Assembly: GCF_009696375.1 (NCBI RefSeq)
Contig: NZ_VUMD01000005.1
Coordinates: forward strand, 1 to 64,000
DNA length: 64,000 bases
Direction: 5' to 3'
Source of the DNA: Clostridium porci
Lineage (GTDB): Bacteria > Bacillota > Clostridia > Lachnospirales > Lachnospiraceae
In this document: positions 28,232 to 38,287 of the stretch, in pieces
Layout: each line of letters opens with the position of its first letter
Numbering within the stretch: position 1 is the first letter of the stretch
Program-made: the position numbers and the translations under genes
The notes under the pieces: model-generated
The model's database searches: none
What the model saw: only the letters and a program-made list of their open reading frames with translations
Told to the model about the DNA's origin: nothing

Positions 28232-28281
28232 ATGCCCTAAACCCGTAGTAAATATGTTTATTACGGGTTTAGGGCATTTTT
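28232..28281 (+). terminator. Strong terminator after rny
   Basis: ATGCCCTAAACCCGTA (28232-28247) pairs exactly with TACGGGTTTAGGGCAT (28262-28277); the inner bases also pair when G-U pairs are allowed, so the whole 46-base unit is close to a palindrome. TTTT follows. Confidence 0.9.
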
Positions 28282-28587
28282 CCGTGTCACTGTCCAAGTC
28301 AAATACTTTATATCTACAAATCTTTGCTTCTATATCCTGCCGAGGGAGCCAAAGGAGGCCGATTCGGTCTAGTTTCCAGGTGTTGGAACCCCTTTTTTCA
28401 GAGATTTTAATGTGATAAAATGAAAGAAACATATATATGAGATATTACAAAACAGTACAGAAAAGAAGTACAATCGTAAGGATTTATGTATTGACACAAA
28501 ATAGAAAAACAGATAAAGTAGAAATAAATAAATTACTGATAACAGTTACATATTGACCCATTGAGAAAAAAGAGAAGGAGATACAGA
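28282..28587 (+). other. Intergenic region with small hairpins
   Basis: No convincing gene. A TTCCA-GGTGT-TGGAA hairpin followed by CCCC and six Ts (about 28374-28398) looks like a second terminator. The region is then AT-rich; TTGACA occurs at 28491-28496 without a clearly matched -10 box. It probably holds the promoter of the secreted protein gene. Confidence 0.45.
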
Positions 28588-29562
28588 ATGTTTCAGAAAA
28601 GAAGGGGGTGGCTGCTTGGACTTTTGGCCGGTGTTCTGGCTGCTGCAATGGTGTTTCCGGCCTATGGGAGCAAACGCAGCCCCATTAAGTCAATTACCTT
28701 TAGCATAAAGGCCAATATCCTGCCGGATACAGAATACGGAGAGGAAGAAATCGAGCTTGAGACGAACAGCAATCGTTTCTCCATTGATGGCTATGAGGTG
28801 CTGAATGAAGGGTTCGGGTGGAGTGAGGATTCTCTGCCAAGGCTCAGGGTTACTATGACTGCCGGAGATGATTATTATTTTACCTCTCTTTCAAAGGATA
28901 AGGTTACTATCAAGGGCGGCGCTGAATTTGTGAAGGCTACAAGGCAGGATTCAAATTCCACCCTGCTGATGGAAATCAAGCTTCCCTCTCTTGGAGTGAC
29001 TCTGAGAGAGTTGGAAGATGTAACCTTATCCGATAACGGCATCGCTTCGTGGGATGAGATTAAAACAGCGGGCAGCTACGAGGTAAAGGTGTACAGAGAC
29101 GGACAGCCTGTAGGAGCTGTTATGGAGACTAAGACAAACAGCTTAAACTGCCGTGAGAAGCTGACCAAGGGGAACGCTTCCTATACAGTTAAGGTGCGCC
29201 CTGTGAATCAATATGATAAGAGCCAGAAGGGCAAATGGGTGGAGTCCGCCAGCATATACATCGATGAGGAACGGGCAGCGCAGTTTAAGGAAAACCCTGT
29301 GGGAAGCGAGGGGAGCTGGGTGCAGTCACCCGTAAACGGCAGATGGTGGTACAGTATCTCAGAGAAGGATTATCCTGCAAATTGCTGGTATAAGATTGGA
29401 GATAAGTGGTATTTTTTTGATGAAGAAGGATATATGAAGACCGGTTGGATACAGTGGGAGGGTAAGGAGTACTACTGTACGGAGAATGGCGACATGCTTA
29501 CCGATTGTATGACGCCGGATAATTATTGGGTTGGTGAGGATGGAGCAAAGATTGCCCAGTAA
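28588..29562 (+). CDS. Secreted protein with cell-wall-binding repeats
   Basis: A 324-residue exported protein. The start is ATG 28588 with AGAAGGAGAT upstream; an in-frame TTG at 28561 is less likely. A signal peptide (about 1-28, cut near AYGS) is followed by a beta-rich domain (about 30-130) and a fibronectin-like part (about 140-235). Aromatic-Gly repeats close the protein (GRWWYSIS, CWYKIGDKWYFFDEEGYM, TGWIQWEGKEYYCTENGDM), the choline/cell-wall-binding repeat pattern. It is likely retained on the cell surface. No catalytic domain was recognised. Confidence 0.85.
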   Translation: MFQKRRGWLLGLLAGVLAAAMVFPAYGSKRSPIKSITFSIKANILPDTEYGEEEIELETNSNRFSIDGYEVLNEGFGWSEDSLPRLRVTMTAGDDYYFTSLSKDKVTIKGGAEFVKATRQDSNSTLLMEIKLPSLGVTLRELEDVTLSDNGIASWDEIKTAGSYEVKVYRDGQPVGAVMETKTNSLNCREKLTKGNASYTVKVRPVNQYDKSQKGKWVESASIYIDEERAAQFKENPVGSEGSWVQSPVNGRWWYSISEKDYPANCWYKIGDKWYFFDEEGYMKTGWIQWEGKEYYCTENGDMLTDCMTPDNYWVGEDGAKIAQ

Positions 29563-29591
29563 TCAGCCAATGGCAAAATACCAAGCATGAG

Positions 29592-29630
29592 ATGCCGTAA
29601 GGATATGATATCATATACCTGCGGCATTTT
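29592..29630 (+). terminator. Terminator after the secreted protein gene
   Basis: ATGCCG and CGGCAT arms with inner AAGG/CCT and ATATGATATCATAT pairing form a long hairpin, followed by TTT. Confidence 0.7.
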
Positions 29631-29679
29631 ACTGTATAAAAAGGGTCTGAGACGAAAAAGAAATACGAAGGAGGGGCTT

Positions 29680-30969
29680 ATGGAGGACTACATTTTGGCA
29701 GTTGCCAATAAGGATATCATGGATATGGCCAAGAGGGCCTTTGATCTGGTAAATTCAAAACTGATAGGCCATGGGGAGCGGGTTGCCCATATTATGTATC
29801 GGCTGCTAAAAGAAACCGGCAGTTTTTCTCCCTTGGAAATCAGGAACCTTTTAATTCTTTCCGTCCTTCACGATATCGGAGCATATAAGATGGAGGAGAT
29901 TGACCGGATGCTTGCATTTGATACAAAGAATGTGAGAAATCATTCCATCTATGGGTACCTGTTTTTTCATTCCTTTACGTTTTTGTCAAAAACAGCCCCC
30001 GTTGTTTTGTTTCATCATTCCCACTGGAGCGCCTTAAGGCAGATGAAGGATATTCCTGGACCCATAAGGCAGGCGGCCCAGCTGCTGCATCTGGCAGACC
30101 GGGTAGATATCTATATCCAGAATCCCAGGTATAAGAATGGTAATCAAGAACTGATAGAGAAGCTGAAGGATGCCGGTGACGAAGTATTTTCACCTGAGAT
30201 TATAAATCTGGCCTCCGGCATGGACTTTTTTCTGACGGAGGAAGCTTGGAAGAAGGAGAATCGGGAATTTGAGATGGCGATGGAGGCGGTGCCTTTAACG
30301 GAGCAGGAGAAGGAATCGGTATTAAAAATGCTTATATATGCCATTGATTTCAGAAGCCCTTATACAGTAACTCATACGATTGTTGCTACAGTGATCAGCC
30401 AGGTGCTTGCAGAACGTCTGTGTGAGGATTACGAGGAGATAAGGGATGTATATTGGGGCGCTATGCTCCATGATTTGGGAAAGATAGGAATACCTGTGGA
30501 GATCCTGGAATTTCCGGGGAAATTAAGCTCTCAGGATATGAAAATAATGAAGGATCATGTTACTTTAACGGGATATATTCTTGGAGACAGCGTATCGCAG
30601 TCAGTCAGGGAGATTGCTTTGCGCCATCATGAAAAGCTGGATGGCTCCGGCTATCCTAGAGGGCTTTCGGCAAAGGAGCTGAGTACTCCTCAGAGGATTG
30701 TGGCCGTAGCGGATGTTGTCAGCGCTCTTACAGGTGTCAGAAGCTATAAAGGAGCATTTCCAAAGGAGAAAACAAGGGCTATTCTGACAGAGATGGCCAG
30801 GAAGGGCTTTTTGGATGTTCAGATCGTTGCTTACATGACGAAGGAATTTGATGTAATTATGGAGCGGGTTCAGGAGAAAACGGGGCCTGCGCTGAAGGCG
30901 TACGGTCAATTACAGAGCCGGTACGAAGCACTTTCATCATTTATGGAAGAGAAACGATGGATACCATAA
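29680..30969 (+). CDS. Tandem HD-domain protein with C-terminal HD-GYP domain
   Basis: A 429-residue cytoplasmic protein with two metal-dependent phosphohydrolase folds. The first HD domain (about 15-150) has HGERVAHIM, VLHDIGAYK and HHSHW. The second (about 240-400) has HDLGKIGIP and the GYP signature HHEKLDGSGYPRGL. HD-GYP domains usually degrade cyclic di-GMP or related dinucleotides; the first domain, which keeps the HD pair, may be sensory or have its own substrate. The start is ATG 29680 after AAGGAGGGG. It is one of two proteins here tied to cyclic-dinucleotide signalling (see the GGDEF-EAL protein at 48102). Confidence 0.87.
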   Translation: MEDYILAVANKDIMDMAKRAFDLVNSKLIGHGERVAHIMYRLLKETGSFSPLEIRNLLILSVLHDIGAYKMEEIDRMLAFDTKNVRNHSIYGYLFFHSFTFLSKTAPVVLFHHSHWSALRQMKDIPGPIRQAAQLLHLADRVDIYIQNPRYKNGNQELIEKLKDAGDEVFSPEIINLASGMDFFLTEEAWKKENREFEMAMEAVPLTEQEKESVLKMLIYAIDFRSPYTVTHTIVATVISQVLAERLCEDYEEIRDVYWGAMLHDLGKIGIPVEILEFPGKLSSQDMKIMKDHVTLTGYILGDSVSQSVREIALRHHEKLDGSGYPRGLSAKELSTPQRIVAVADVVSALTGVRSYKGAFPKEKTRAILTEMARKGFLDVQIVAYMTKEFDVIMERVQEKTGPALKAYGQLQSRYEALSSFMEEKRWIP

Positions 30970-31033
30970 CTTTTATTTATGTTAATAATTCCAAACATAT
31001 ATATTTCTCTATGGGGAAATTCCTGTGGAGAGG

Positions 31034-31062
31034 TTGAAATACCTCCTAAAATAAGATATGAT
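31034..31062 (+). promoter_or_regulatory. leuB-ilvD-ilvB promoter
   Basis: TTGAAA (31034-31039), a 17-base spacer, then TATGAT (31057-31062). No T-box, attenuator or leader peptide was recognised in the short leader. Confidence 0.65.
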
Positions 31063-31129
31063 GAAAAGAAATTAGTATACTCGCTAAAAGTATAACTTAA
31101 AAGAATAGAACTCAGGAGAGATATGCAAA

Positions 31130-32221
31130 ATGAATTATAAAATTACTGTGATTCCAGGAGATGGAATTGGCCCGGAGATTGTGAGAGAAGCGAAGAAGGT
31201 TATGGATAAGGTGGGAAGGGTCTATGGACACAGCTTTGGGTACACTGAGGTTTTGATGGGGGGCTGCTCCATTGATGCCTATGGTATACCTCTTACAGAG
31301 GAGGCCCTGGAGACTGCCAGAAGGAGCGACGCAGTTCTTCTGGGAGCCGTAGGTGGAGATGTAGGAAATTCCAGGTGGTATGACGTGGCTCCCAATCTGA
31401 GGCCGGAGGCAGGCCTTTTGGCCATCCGCAAGGGGCTGGGGCTGTTTGCCAATATACGTCCTGCTTATCTTTACAGGGAGCTGGAAGGGGCCTGTCCTCT
31501 TAAGAAGGAGATTATCGGAGACGGCTTTGATATGGTGATTATGAGGGAGCTGACCGGCGGTCTTTACTTCGGAGACAGGTATACCAGGGAGGTGGACGGG
31601 GTCATGACTGCAGTGGACACCCTCACATATAATGAAAAGGAAATACGCAGGATTGCTGTTAAGGGCTTTGAGATTGCCAGAAAGCGCAGAAGGAAGGTTA
31701 CAAGCGTGGACAAGGCCAATGTGCTGGATTCCTCCAGGCTTTGGCGTAGGGTGGTGGAGGAAGTGGCAAAGGAGTATCCTGAGGTAGAGCTGACTCATAT
31801 GCTGGTGGACAACTGTGCTATGCAGCTGGTGATGAATCCAGGGCAGTTTGATGTGATTCTCACAGAGAACATGTTTGGCGATATCCTTTCCGACGAGGCA
31901 AGTATGATTACCGGCTCAATCGGTATGCTGTCCTCTGCCAGCATGAATGAAAGCAGGTTTGGCCTCTATGAGCCGAGCCATGGCTCCGCTCCTGATATTG
32001 CGGGAAAGGATATGGCAAACCCAATCGCAACCATTCTTTCGGCAGCTATGCTTCTGCGCTACTCCTGTGATTTGGATCAGGAGGCGGATGCTATCGAAAA
32101 GGCGGTCCGGGAGGTTTTGGCAGAGGGCTATAGAACCGGCGACATTATGTCCCGGGGATGCGAGCAGGTGGGAACCAGCTCCATGGGAGATTTGATTGCA
32201 GGAAAAATCGGTTCAACTTGA
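31130..32221 (+). CDS. leuB: 3-isopropylmalate dehydrogenase
   Basis: Oxidises and decarboxylates 3-isopropylmalate with NAD, the third leucine-specific step. At 363 residues it has the family length. [11 protein letters not shown] opens the protein, [13 protein letters not shown] holds substrate contacts, [10 protein letters not shown] is conserved, DNCAMQLV carries a metal ligand, and [14 protein letters not shown] forms the cofactor site. It leads an operon with ilvD 31 bases downstream. The other leu genes (leuA, leuC, leuD) are not in the window. Confidence 0.96.
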   Translation: MNYKITVIPGDGIGPEIVREAKKVMDKVGRVYGHSFGYTEVLMGGCSIDAYGIPLTEEALETARRSDAVLLGAVGGDVGNSRWYDVAPNLRPEAGLLAIRKGLGLFANIRPAYLYRELEGACPLKKEIIGDGFDMVIMRELTGGLYFGDRYTREVDGVMTAVDTLTYNEKEIRRIAVKGFEIARKRRRKVTSVDKANVLDSSRLWRRVVEEVAKEYPEVELTHMLVDNCAMQLVMNPGQFDVILTENMFGDILSDEASMITGSIGMLSSASMNESRFGLYEPSHGSAPDIAGKDMANPIATILSAAMLLRYSCDLDQEADAIEKAVREVLAEGYRTGDIMSRGCEQVGTSSMGDLIAGKIGST

Positions 32222-32252
32222 CACTATTATAATAAGCAGGAGGAATACATAG

Positions 32253-33929
32253 ATGAAAAGCGACGCAGTTAAGACAGGTATGCAGCAGGCCCCTCACAGG
32301 TCATTGTTCAACGCTCTGGGGATGACAGAAGAGGAGATGAAAAAGCCTCTGGTGGGAATCGTCAGCTCCTATAATGAAATAGTTCCTGGTCACATGAACC
32401 TGGATAAAATTGTGGAAGCGGTAAAGCTGGGGGTAGCCATGGCAGGGGGAACGCCCGTGGTGTTTCCGGCCATTGCGGTGTGTGACGGGATTGCCATGGG
32501 ACATATTGGCATGAAGTATTCCCTGGTTACCAGAGATTTGATAGCGGACTCTACCGAGTGTATGGCTATGGCCCATCAGTTTGATGCTCTGGTTATGGTA
32601 CCGAATTGTGATAAAAATGTTCCGGGCCTTCTGATGGCGGCCGCCAGAATTAATATTCCTACGGTATTCGTCAGCGGCGGCCCTATGCTGGCGGGACGGG
32701 TGAAGGGACAAAAAACCAGCCTGTCCAGTATGTTCGAAGCAGTGGGCTCCTATTCAGCCGGAATTATGACAGAGGAGGATATTCTGGAATTTGAGGAAAA
32801 GGCATGTCCTACCTGCGGCTCCTGCTCCGGCATGTATACAGCCAACAGTATGAATTGTCTTACTGAGGTATTGGGTATGGGGCTTAAGGGAAATGGAACC
32901 ATACCGGCTGTCTATTCCCAGCGTATCAAGCTAGCGAAGCATGCCGGAATGCAGGTGATGGAGATGTACCGCCAGAATATTCGGCCAAGGGATATTATGA
33001 CAGAGGAAGCATTTATAAATGCTCTGACTGTGGATATGGCCCTTGGATGCTCCACCAACAGCATGCTGCATCTGCCGGCTGTCGCTCATGAGGCGGGCGT
33101 GGAGCTGAATGTGGATATAGCCAATGAAATCAGTGCGAAGACTCCGAATTTGTGTCATCTGGCTCCCGCAGGCCGGACCTATATGGAGGATTTGAATGAA
33201 GCAGGCGGTATCTATGCTGTGATGAATGAGCTCAGCAAGAAGGGGCTTTTAAACCTGGACTGCATGACTGTTACGGGAAAGACAGTTGGAGAGAATATAA
33301 AGGGCTGTGTTAACAGAGATCCGGATACGATCCGTCCTGTGGAGAAGCCCTACAGCAGGACAGGCGGAATTGCCATTTTAAAGGGGAATCTGGCTCCGGA
33401 TTCGGCAGTTGTAAAGCGTTCGGCAGTTGCCCCTGAGATGTTAAAGCATGAAGGCCCTGCCAGAGTGTTTGACTGTGAGGAGGAAGCGGTTGCAGCTATT
33501 AAGGGCGGAAAGATTGTTGACGGAGACGTGGTGGTAATCCGATATGAGGGCCCTAAGGGCGGCCCTGGCATGAGAGAGATGCTGAATCCCACCTCAGCCA
33601 TTGCAGGTATGGGCTTAGGCTCTACGGTAGCATTGATTACAGACGGTCGTTTCTCCGGCGCGTCCAGAGGCGCATCCATCGGGCATGTGTCACCGGAGGC
33701 TGCAGTAGGAGGGCCGATTGCTCTGGTGGAAGAGGGAGATATTATTTCCATTGATATAGATAATCATCAGTTAAATGTTCTGGTATCAGACGAGGAGCTG
33801 GCCGAAAGGAAGGCCAGGTGGAGGCCCAGAACACCTCAGATTACCACCGGGTATCTGGCAAGGTACGCTTCCCTTGTGACCTCGGCTGACAGGGGCGCTG
33901 TGCTCCAGGTGAGACAGGAAGCGGAATAG
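32253..33929 (+). CDS. ilvD: Dihydroxy-acid dehydratase
   Basis: Iron-sulfur dehydratase that makes the keto acids of valine and isoleucine. Cluster-binding cysteines are visible in PNCDKNVPG and [17 protein letters not shown], and [11 protein letters not shown] is also conserved. At 558 residues it has normal length. ATG 32253 follows AGGAGGA. The oxygen-sensitive cluster fits an anaerobe. Confidence 0.97.
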   Translation: MKSDAVKTGMQQAPHRSLFNALGMTEEEMKKPLVGIVSSYNEIVPGHMNLDKIVEAVKLGVAMAGGTPVVFPAIAVCDGIAMGHIGMKYSLVTRDLIADSTECMAMAHQFDALVMVPNCDKNVPGLLMAAARINIPTVFVSGGPMLAGRVKGQKTSLSSMFEAVGSYSAGIMTEEDILEFEEKACPTCGSCSGMYTANSMNCLTEVLGMGLKGNGTIPAVYSQRIKLAKHAGMQVMEMYRQNIRPRDIMTEEAFINALTVDMALGCSTNSMLHLPAVAHEAGVELNVDIANEISAKTPNLCHLAPAGRTYMEDLNEAGGIYAVMNELSKKGLLNLDCMTVTGKTVGENIKGCVNRDPDTIRPVEKPYSRTGGIAILKGNLAPDSAVVKRSAVAPEMLKHEGPARVFDCEEEAVAAIKGGKIVDGDVVVIRYEGPKGGPGMREMLNPTSAIAGMGLGSTVALITDGRFSGASRGASIGHVSPEAAVGGPIALVEEGDIISIDIDNHQLNVLVSDEELAERKARWRPRTPQITTGYLARYASLVTSADRGAVLQVRQEAE

Positions 33930-33957
33930 ATTGTGAAAGAAAGGGAGTACCATATAT

Positions 33958-35640
33958 ATGAGCAAATTGACGGGGGCAGAGATTGTAGTTGAGTGTTTGA
34001 AGGAACAGGGAGTGGATACTGTCTTTGGTTATCCGGGCGGGGCTATCCTGAATATATATGACGCACTGTACCAGCACCAGAATGAGATTACCCACATTCT
34101 CACTTCTCATGAGCAGGGGGCGTCCCATGCGGCAGACGGCTATGCAAGGGCAACGGGCAAGGTGGGCGTGTGCCTGGCAACCTCAGGCCCGGGAGCCACC
34201 AATCTGGTAACAGGTATTGCCACCGCTTGTATGGATTCCATTCCGGTAGTCGCCATCACCTGTAATGTGACCAACAGTCTGTTAGGAAAGGATAGCTTTC
34301 AGGAAATTGATATTACGGGCGTGACCATGCCGATTACAAAGCACAACTTTATTGTTAAGGATGTAAACCGGCTGGCAAAGGTGATACGCAGGGCCTTTAC
34401 GATCGCCCAGTCCGGGCGTCCCGGCCCGGTGCTGGTGGATATTACCAAGGATGTGACGGCTGCGGTTTGCGAATATGAGAAGGAGGCGCCTATGCCCATT
34501 GTGCCTCAAAGCGATACCATAAGGGAGGAAGATGTGGAGCGGGCGGTAGAAATGATCCGCAAGTCCCGCAAGCCTTTTATCTTTGTGGGAGGCGGGGCTG
34601 TACTGTCCAATGCTTCTGAGGAGCTGAGAGCATTTGCGGAGAAGCTTCAGGCGCCAGTGGCAGACAGCCTTATGGGAAAGGGAGCCTTTGACGGCGCCCA
34701 CGAGCTGTATACAGGTATGGTGGGTATGCACGGAACCAAGACCTCCAATTTTGGAATTACAGAGTCGGATCTGCTGATTGTAGTCGGAGCCCGGTTCAGT
34801 GACCGTGTGATTGGCAATGCCTCCAAGTTTGCAAAGAACGCGAAGATTCTCCAGCTGGATATCGATCCGGCAGAGATCAACAAAAATATTAAGGTAGACG
34901 CCAGTATTATCGGCGATGTGAAGATCATTTTAAGGAAGCTGAATGCAAGGCTAGATCCGGCCAATCATGATGAATGGATTGCCCATATTGAGCGGATGAA
35001 GGATATGTACCCGCTGCGCTATGATAAGAATACGCTGACAGGGCCTTATATTGTGCAGACCATCAACGAAATAACACAGGGAGACGCCATAATTGTTACC
35101 GAGGTAGGACAGCACCAGATGTGGGCGGCGCAGTATTACCAATACCGCCAGCCCAGGACCCTTCTCACCTCTGGAGGTCTTGGCACCATGGGATACGGTC
35201 TGGGAGCGGCCATTGGAGCAAAGATGGGCTGTAAGGATAAGCGGGTTATCAACATAGCAGGCGACGGCTGCTTCCGTATGAATATGAATGAGATAGCCAC
35301 AGCTACCCGCTATAATATCCCGATCCTACAGGTGATCATTAACAATCATGTGCTGGGTATGGTGCGCCAGTGGCAGACTCTTTTTTATGGAAAGCGCTAT
35401 TCTCAGACTGTTCTTAAGGATGGGGTGGATTTTGTGAAGCTTGCCGAGGCAATGGGAGCCAAGGCTTACAGGGTAACTCAAAAGGAGGAGCTTAAGCCGG
35501 TGCTTAAGGAGGCGATTTCCCTGAATATCCCGGTTGTTATCGACTGTCAAATCAACTGTGATGAGAAGGTATTTCCAATGGTATCTCCAGGAGCGCCGAT
35601 TGCTGACGCTTTTGATGATACAGACTTGAAAATTAATTAA
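33958..35640 (+). CDS. ilvB: Acetolactate synthase large subunit
   Basis: Thiamine-diphosphate enzyme that condenses pyruvate with pyruvate or 2-ketobutyrate. It has the catalytic-Glu region (SHEQGASHAADGYARATG), the FAD-domain block QEIDITGVTMPITKH and the ThDP/metal site GDGCFRMNMNEI with a distal NNHVLGMVRQW. At 560 residues the length is standard. The third gene of the operon, 28 bases after ilvD. No small regulatory subunit (ilvN/ilvH) follows. Confidence 0.96.
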   Translation: MSKLTGAEIVVECLKEQGVDTVFGYPGGAILNIYDALYQHQNEITHILTSHEQGASHAADGYARATGKVGVCLATSGPGATNLVTGIATACMDSIPVVAITCNVTNSLLGKDSFQEIDITGVTMPITKHNFIVKDVNRLAKVIRRAFTIAQSGRPGPVLVDITKDVTAAVCEYEKEAPMPIVPQSDTIREEDVERAVEMIRKSRKPFIFVGGGAVLSNASEELRAFAEKLQAPVADSLMGKGAFDGAHELYTGMVGMHGTKTSNFGITESDLLIVVGARFSDRVIGNASKFAKNAKILQLDIDPAEINKNIKVDASIIGDVKIILRKLNARLDPANHDEWIAHIERMKDMYPLRYDKNTLTGPYIVQTINEITQGDAIIVTEVGQHQMWAAQYYQYRQPRTLLTSGGLGTMGYGLGAAIGAKMGCKDKRVINIAGDGCFRMNMNEIATATRYNIPILQVIINNHVLGMVRQWQTLFYGKRYSQTVLKDGVDFVKLAEAMGAKAYRVTQKEELKPVLKEAISLNIPVVIDCQINCDEKVFPMVSPGAPIADAFDDTDLKIN

Positions 35641-35915
35641 AAACAGTGTATAGTTATCATTAAACACTTTGGTGACGTTATCAAATTACCTTGATAAAGC
35701 GCCGGAGCCGATTGGAAGGCAGCGGTGGGATGGACTGATACACGGTGGAGTATATGTTCAGAGGACTTCCTTTTATGTGTTCCGGCAGGTGGAGGCATAC
35801 GGGGAAGTCATCTGTGTATATATATAGTCAGGAGGCGTAGCTGCTCAGGGCAGATGCCTGAAGCGTTGCCATAAGTATTACAGCAATCACAACCATTTAA
35901 GAGGAGGAAAACAAG
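35641..35915 (+). other. Structured leader upstream of serC
   Basis: This 275-bp interval has no ORF of note. It contains TTATCAA/TTGATAA (about 35677-35696) and GACTTCC/GGAAGTC, a long-range pair spanning about 50 bases near 35763-35811, and further small stems before AGAGGAGG. No T-box sequence was found. It may be a regulatory leader; its class is not recognised. Confidence 0.45.
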
Positions 35916-37001
35916 ATGAGCAGAGTGTACAATTTCTCAGCAGGCCCGGCTATACTGCCGGAGGACGTCCTGAAGGAAGCCGCGGCAGAAATGCTGGATT
36001 ATAAGGGGACGGGAATGTCAGTGATGGAGATGAGTCACCGATCGAAGGCTTACGATTCCATCATCAAGGATGCTGAGGCAGACCTGCGGGATCTTTTACA
36101 TATTCCAGGCAATTATAAGGTACTGTTCTTACAGGGCGGCGCTTCCCAGCAGTTTGCTATGGTACCCATGAATCTGATGAAGAACGGCGCTGCTGATTAT
36201 ATCGTCACAGGGCAATGGGCCAAGAAGGCATACCAGGAGGGCGGCATATACGGCAAAGCCAGGGCTATCGCTTCCAGCGCAGACAAAACCTTCAGCTATA
36301 TTCCGGACTGCTCGGATCTTCCTATATCTGAGGATGCGGACTACGTGTATATCTGTGAGAACAATACGATCTACGGAACGAAGTTCTGGACTCTGCCCAA
36401 TACAAAGGGAAAGACGCTGGTAGCGGATCAGTCCTCCTGCTTTTTGTCAGAGCCGGTGGATGTAACCAAATATGGCCTTATTTTTGCGGGGGCACAAAAG
36501 AATGTAGGACCTGCCGGAACGGTTATCGTGATTGTGCGCGAGGATCTGATTACGGAGGATGTGCTTCCCCAAACGCCTACCATGCTCCGCTATAAGATTC
36601 ATGCAGATGCTAATTCCCTCTACAACACTCCCCCAACCTACGGTATTTATATGTGCGGAAAGGTGTTTAAATGGCTAAAGGCCAGAGGCGGCCTTGAGGC
36701 TATGAAGGAGTACAATGAGAGGAAGGCGAAAATTCTCTATGATTTCCTGGATCAGAGCAAGCTGTTTAAGGGGACGGTGGAGAGGAAGGATCGCTCTCTT
36801 ATGAATATACCCTTTGTTACAGGGGACGACGAGCTGGACGCCCTTTTTGTAAAGGAGTCCAAAGGGGCAGGTCTGGAGAATTTGAAGGGGCACAGAACGG
36901 TAGGCGGTATGCGGGCCAGCATTTACAATGCTATGCCAATAGAAGGAGTGGAGAAGCTGGCGGCATTTATGGCCGATTTTGAGGAAAAGCACAGCAAATA
37001 G
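35916..37001 (+). CDS. serC: Phosphoserine aminotransferase
   Basis: PLP enzyme that converts 3-phosphohydroxypyruvate to phosphoserine. The opening VYNFSAGPAILPEDVL, the loop GGASQQFAM and the Lys-bearing FAGAQKNVGPAG (Schiff base) are clear. Length 361 is standard. AGAGGAGG precedes ATG 35916. serA follows after 17 bases. Confidence 0.97.
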   Translation: MSRVYNFSAGPAILPEDVLKEAAAEMLDYKGTGMSVMEMSHRSKAYDSIIKDAEADLRDLLHIPGNYKVLFLQGGASQQFAMVPMNLMKNGAADYIVTGQWAKKAYQEGGIYGKARAIASSADKTFSYIPDCSDLPISEDADYVYICENNTIYGTKFWTLPNTKGKTLVADQSSCFLSEPVDVTKYGLIFAGAQKNVGPAGTVIVIVREDLITEDVLPQTPTMLRYKIHADANSLYNTPPTYGIYMCGKVFKWLKARGGLEAMKEYNERKAKILYDFLDQSKLFKGTVERKDRSLMNIPFVTGDDELDALFVKESKGAGLENLKGHRTVGGMRASIYNAMPIEGVEKLAAFMADFEEKHSK

Positions 37002-37024
37002 GTTTCTGATTAGAGGAGATGATA

Positions 37025-38191
37025 ATGATGAAAAAGATTCATTGCTTAAATCCCATTGCAGCCTGCGGCACAGGGCTGTTTCCGGCAGATTATGAACTGA
37101 CTGACAATTTAAAGGAGGCTTGCGCTGTTCTGGTACGGAGCGCCTCCATGCATGATATGGAGTTCCCTGAAAGCCTGTTGGCAGTAGGACGTGCAGGGGC
37201 GGGCGTGAACAACATTCCTCTGGATACGTGTGCGGAGGAAGGGATTGTGGTGTTTAATACGCCGGGAGCCAATGCCAATGGCGTTAAGGAGCTGGTCATC
37301 GCAGGTATGCTTATGGCCTCCAGAGATATTGTAGGAGGCATAGAGTGGTGTAAGGCCAACGCTGAGGACGACAATATTACAAAGGATACGGAGAAGAGCA
37401 AGAAGGCATTCGCAGGCTGTGAGATCAAGGGCAAGAAGCTGGGCGTAGTAGGCCTTGGCGCCATTGGGGCAGAGGTTGCCAACGCAGCCACCCATCTGGG
37501 AATGGAGGTTTACGGCTTTGATCCCTATATTTCAGTAAACGCTGCCTGGAAGCTGTCCAGAAATGTAAGGCATATTACCAATGTGGATACTATTTTCCAG
37601 GAGTGCGATTACATATCCATCCATGTGCCTTTGCTGGATTCTACAAAGGGTATGATCAATAAGGAAAAACTGACTTTGATGAAGGACGGAGTGGTGATCC
37701 TCAACTTCTCCCGTGATACTCTGGTAAATGATGATGATATGGAGGAGGCTCTAAAGGAAGGGAAGGTTCGTTACTATGTAAGTGATTTCCCAAATCCACG
37801 AGTTACTCACATGCCCAGAGTCATCCTGATGCCTCATCTGGGCGCTTCCACCCAGGAGTCTGAGGATAACTGCGCGGTGATGGCTGTGAAGGAGCTTACA
37901 GATTATCTGGAGAACGGAAATATCAGAAATTCAGTGAATTATCCAGCCTGCGATATGGGGGTATGCCAGGCGAAGAGCCGTGTGGCAGTTCTGCATCTGA
38001 ATATTCCCAATATGCTTGGCCAAGTGACCGGAATTCTGGCAGAGCAAGGAGTTAATATTTCCGATATGACCAATAAGAGCCGGGATAAGTACGCTTATAC
38101 CCTTCTGGATTTGGAAAATGTGCCTGAGGCTACGACAATACAGAAGCTGAAGGCTGTCCAGGGTGTCCTGAGAGTCCGTGTGGTGAAGTAA
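37025..38191 (+). CDS. serA: D-3-phosphoglycerate dehydrogenase
   Basis: Catalyses the first step of serine synthesis, NAD-linked oxidation of 3-phosphoglycerate. It has the nucleotide loop VVGLGAIGAEVA, the catalytic Arg region NFSRDTLV and the His in MPHLGASTQESEDN. A C-terminal ACT domain (about 315-388, LNIPNMLGQVTGILAEQG) is probably the serine-feedback site. The start is set at ATG 37025, 6 bases after AGGAG; ATG at 37019 and 37028 are also in frame. Co-transcribed with serC. Confidence 0.96.
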   Translation: MMKKIHCLNPIAACGTGLFPADYELTDNLKEACAVLVRSASMHDMEFPESLLAVGRAGAGVNNIPLDTCAEEGIVVFNTPGANANGVKELVIAGMLMASRDIVGGIEWCKANAEDDNITKDTEKSKKAFAGCEIKGKKLGVVGLGAIGAEVANAATHLGMEVYGFDPYISVNAAWKLSRNVRHITNVDTIFQECDYISIHVPLLDSTKGMINKEKLTLMKDGVVILNFSRDTLVNDDDMEEALKEGKVRYYVSDFPNPRVTHMPRVILMPHLGASTQESEDNCAVMAVKELTDYLENGNIRNSVNYPACDMGVCQAKSRVAVLHLNIPNMLGQVTGILAEQGVNISDMTNKSRDKYAYTLLDLENVPEATTIQKLKAVQGVLRVRVVK

Positions 38192-38287
38192 GAAATCCTA
38201 TGCCGTATATGGCCTTCATGCCAGGGAAACCTGCTGTGAAGGCTGTAATTAATAAAGGAATCAAATAAAGAGAGTAGGAGATAAGAA

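Noticed and set aside
28200-28415. Open frame after rny
   Set aside because: It reads through the strong terminator and its product has no protein-like pattern.
35641-35915. T-box riboswitch before serC
   Set aside because: No conserved T-box sequence or specifier-loop pattern could be identified.
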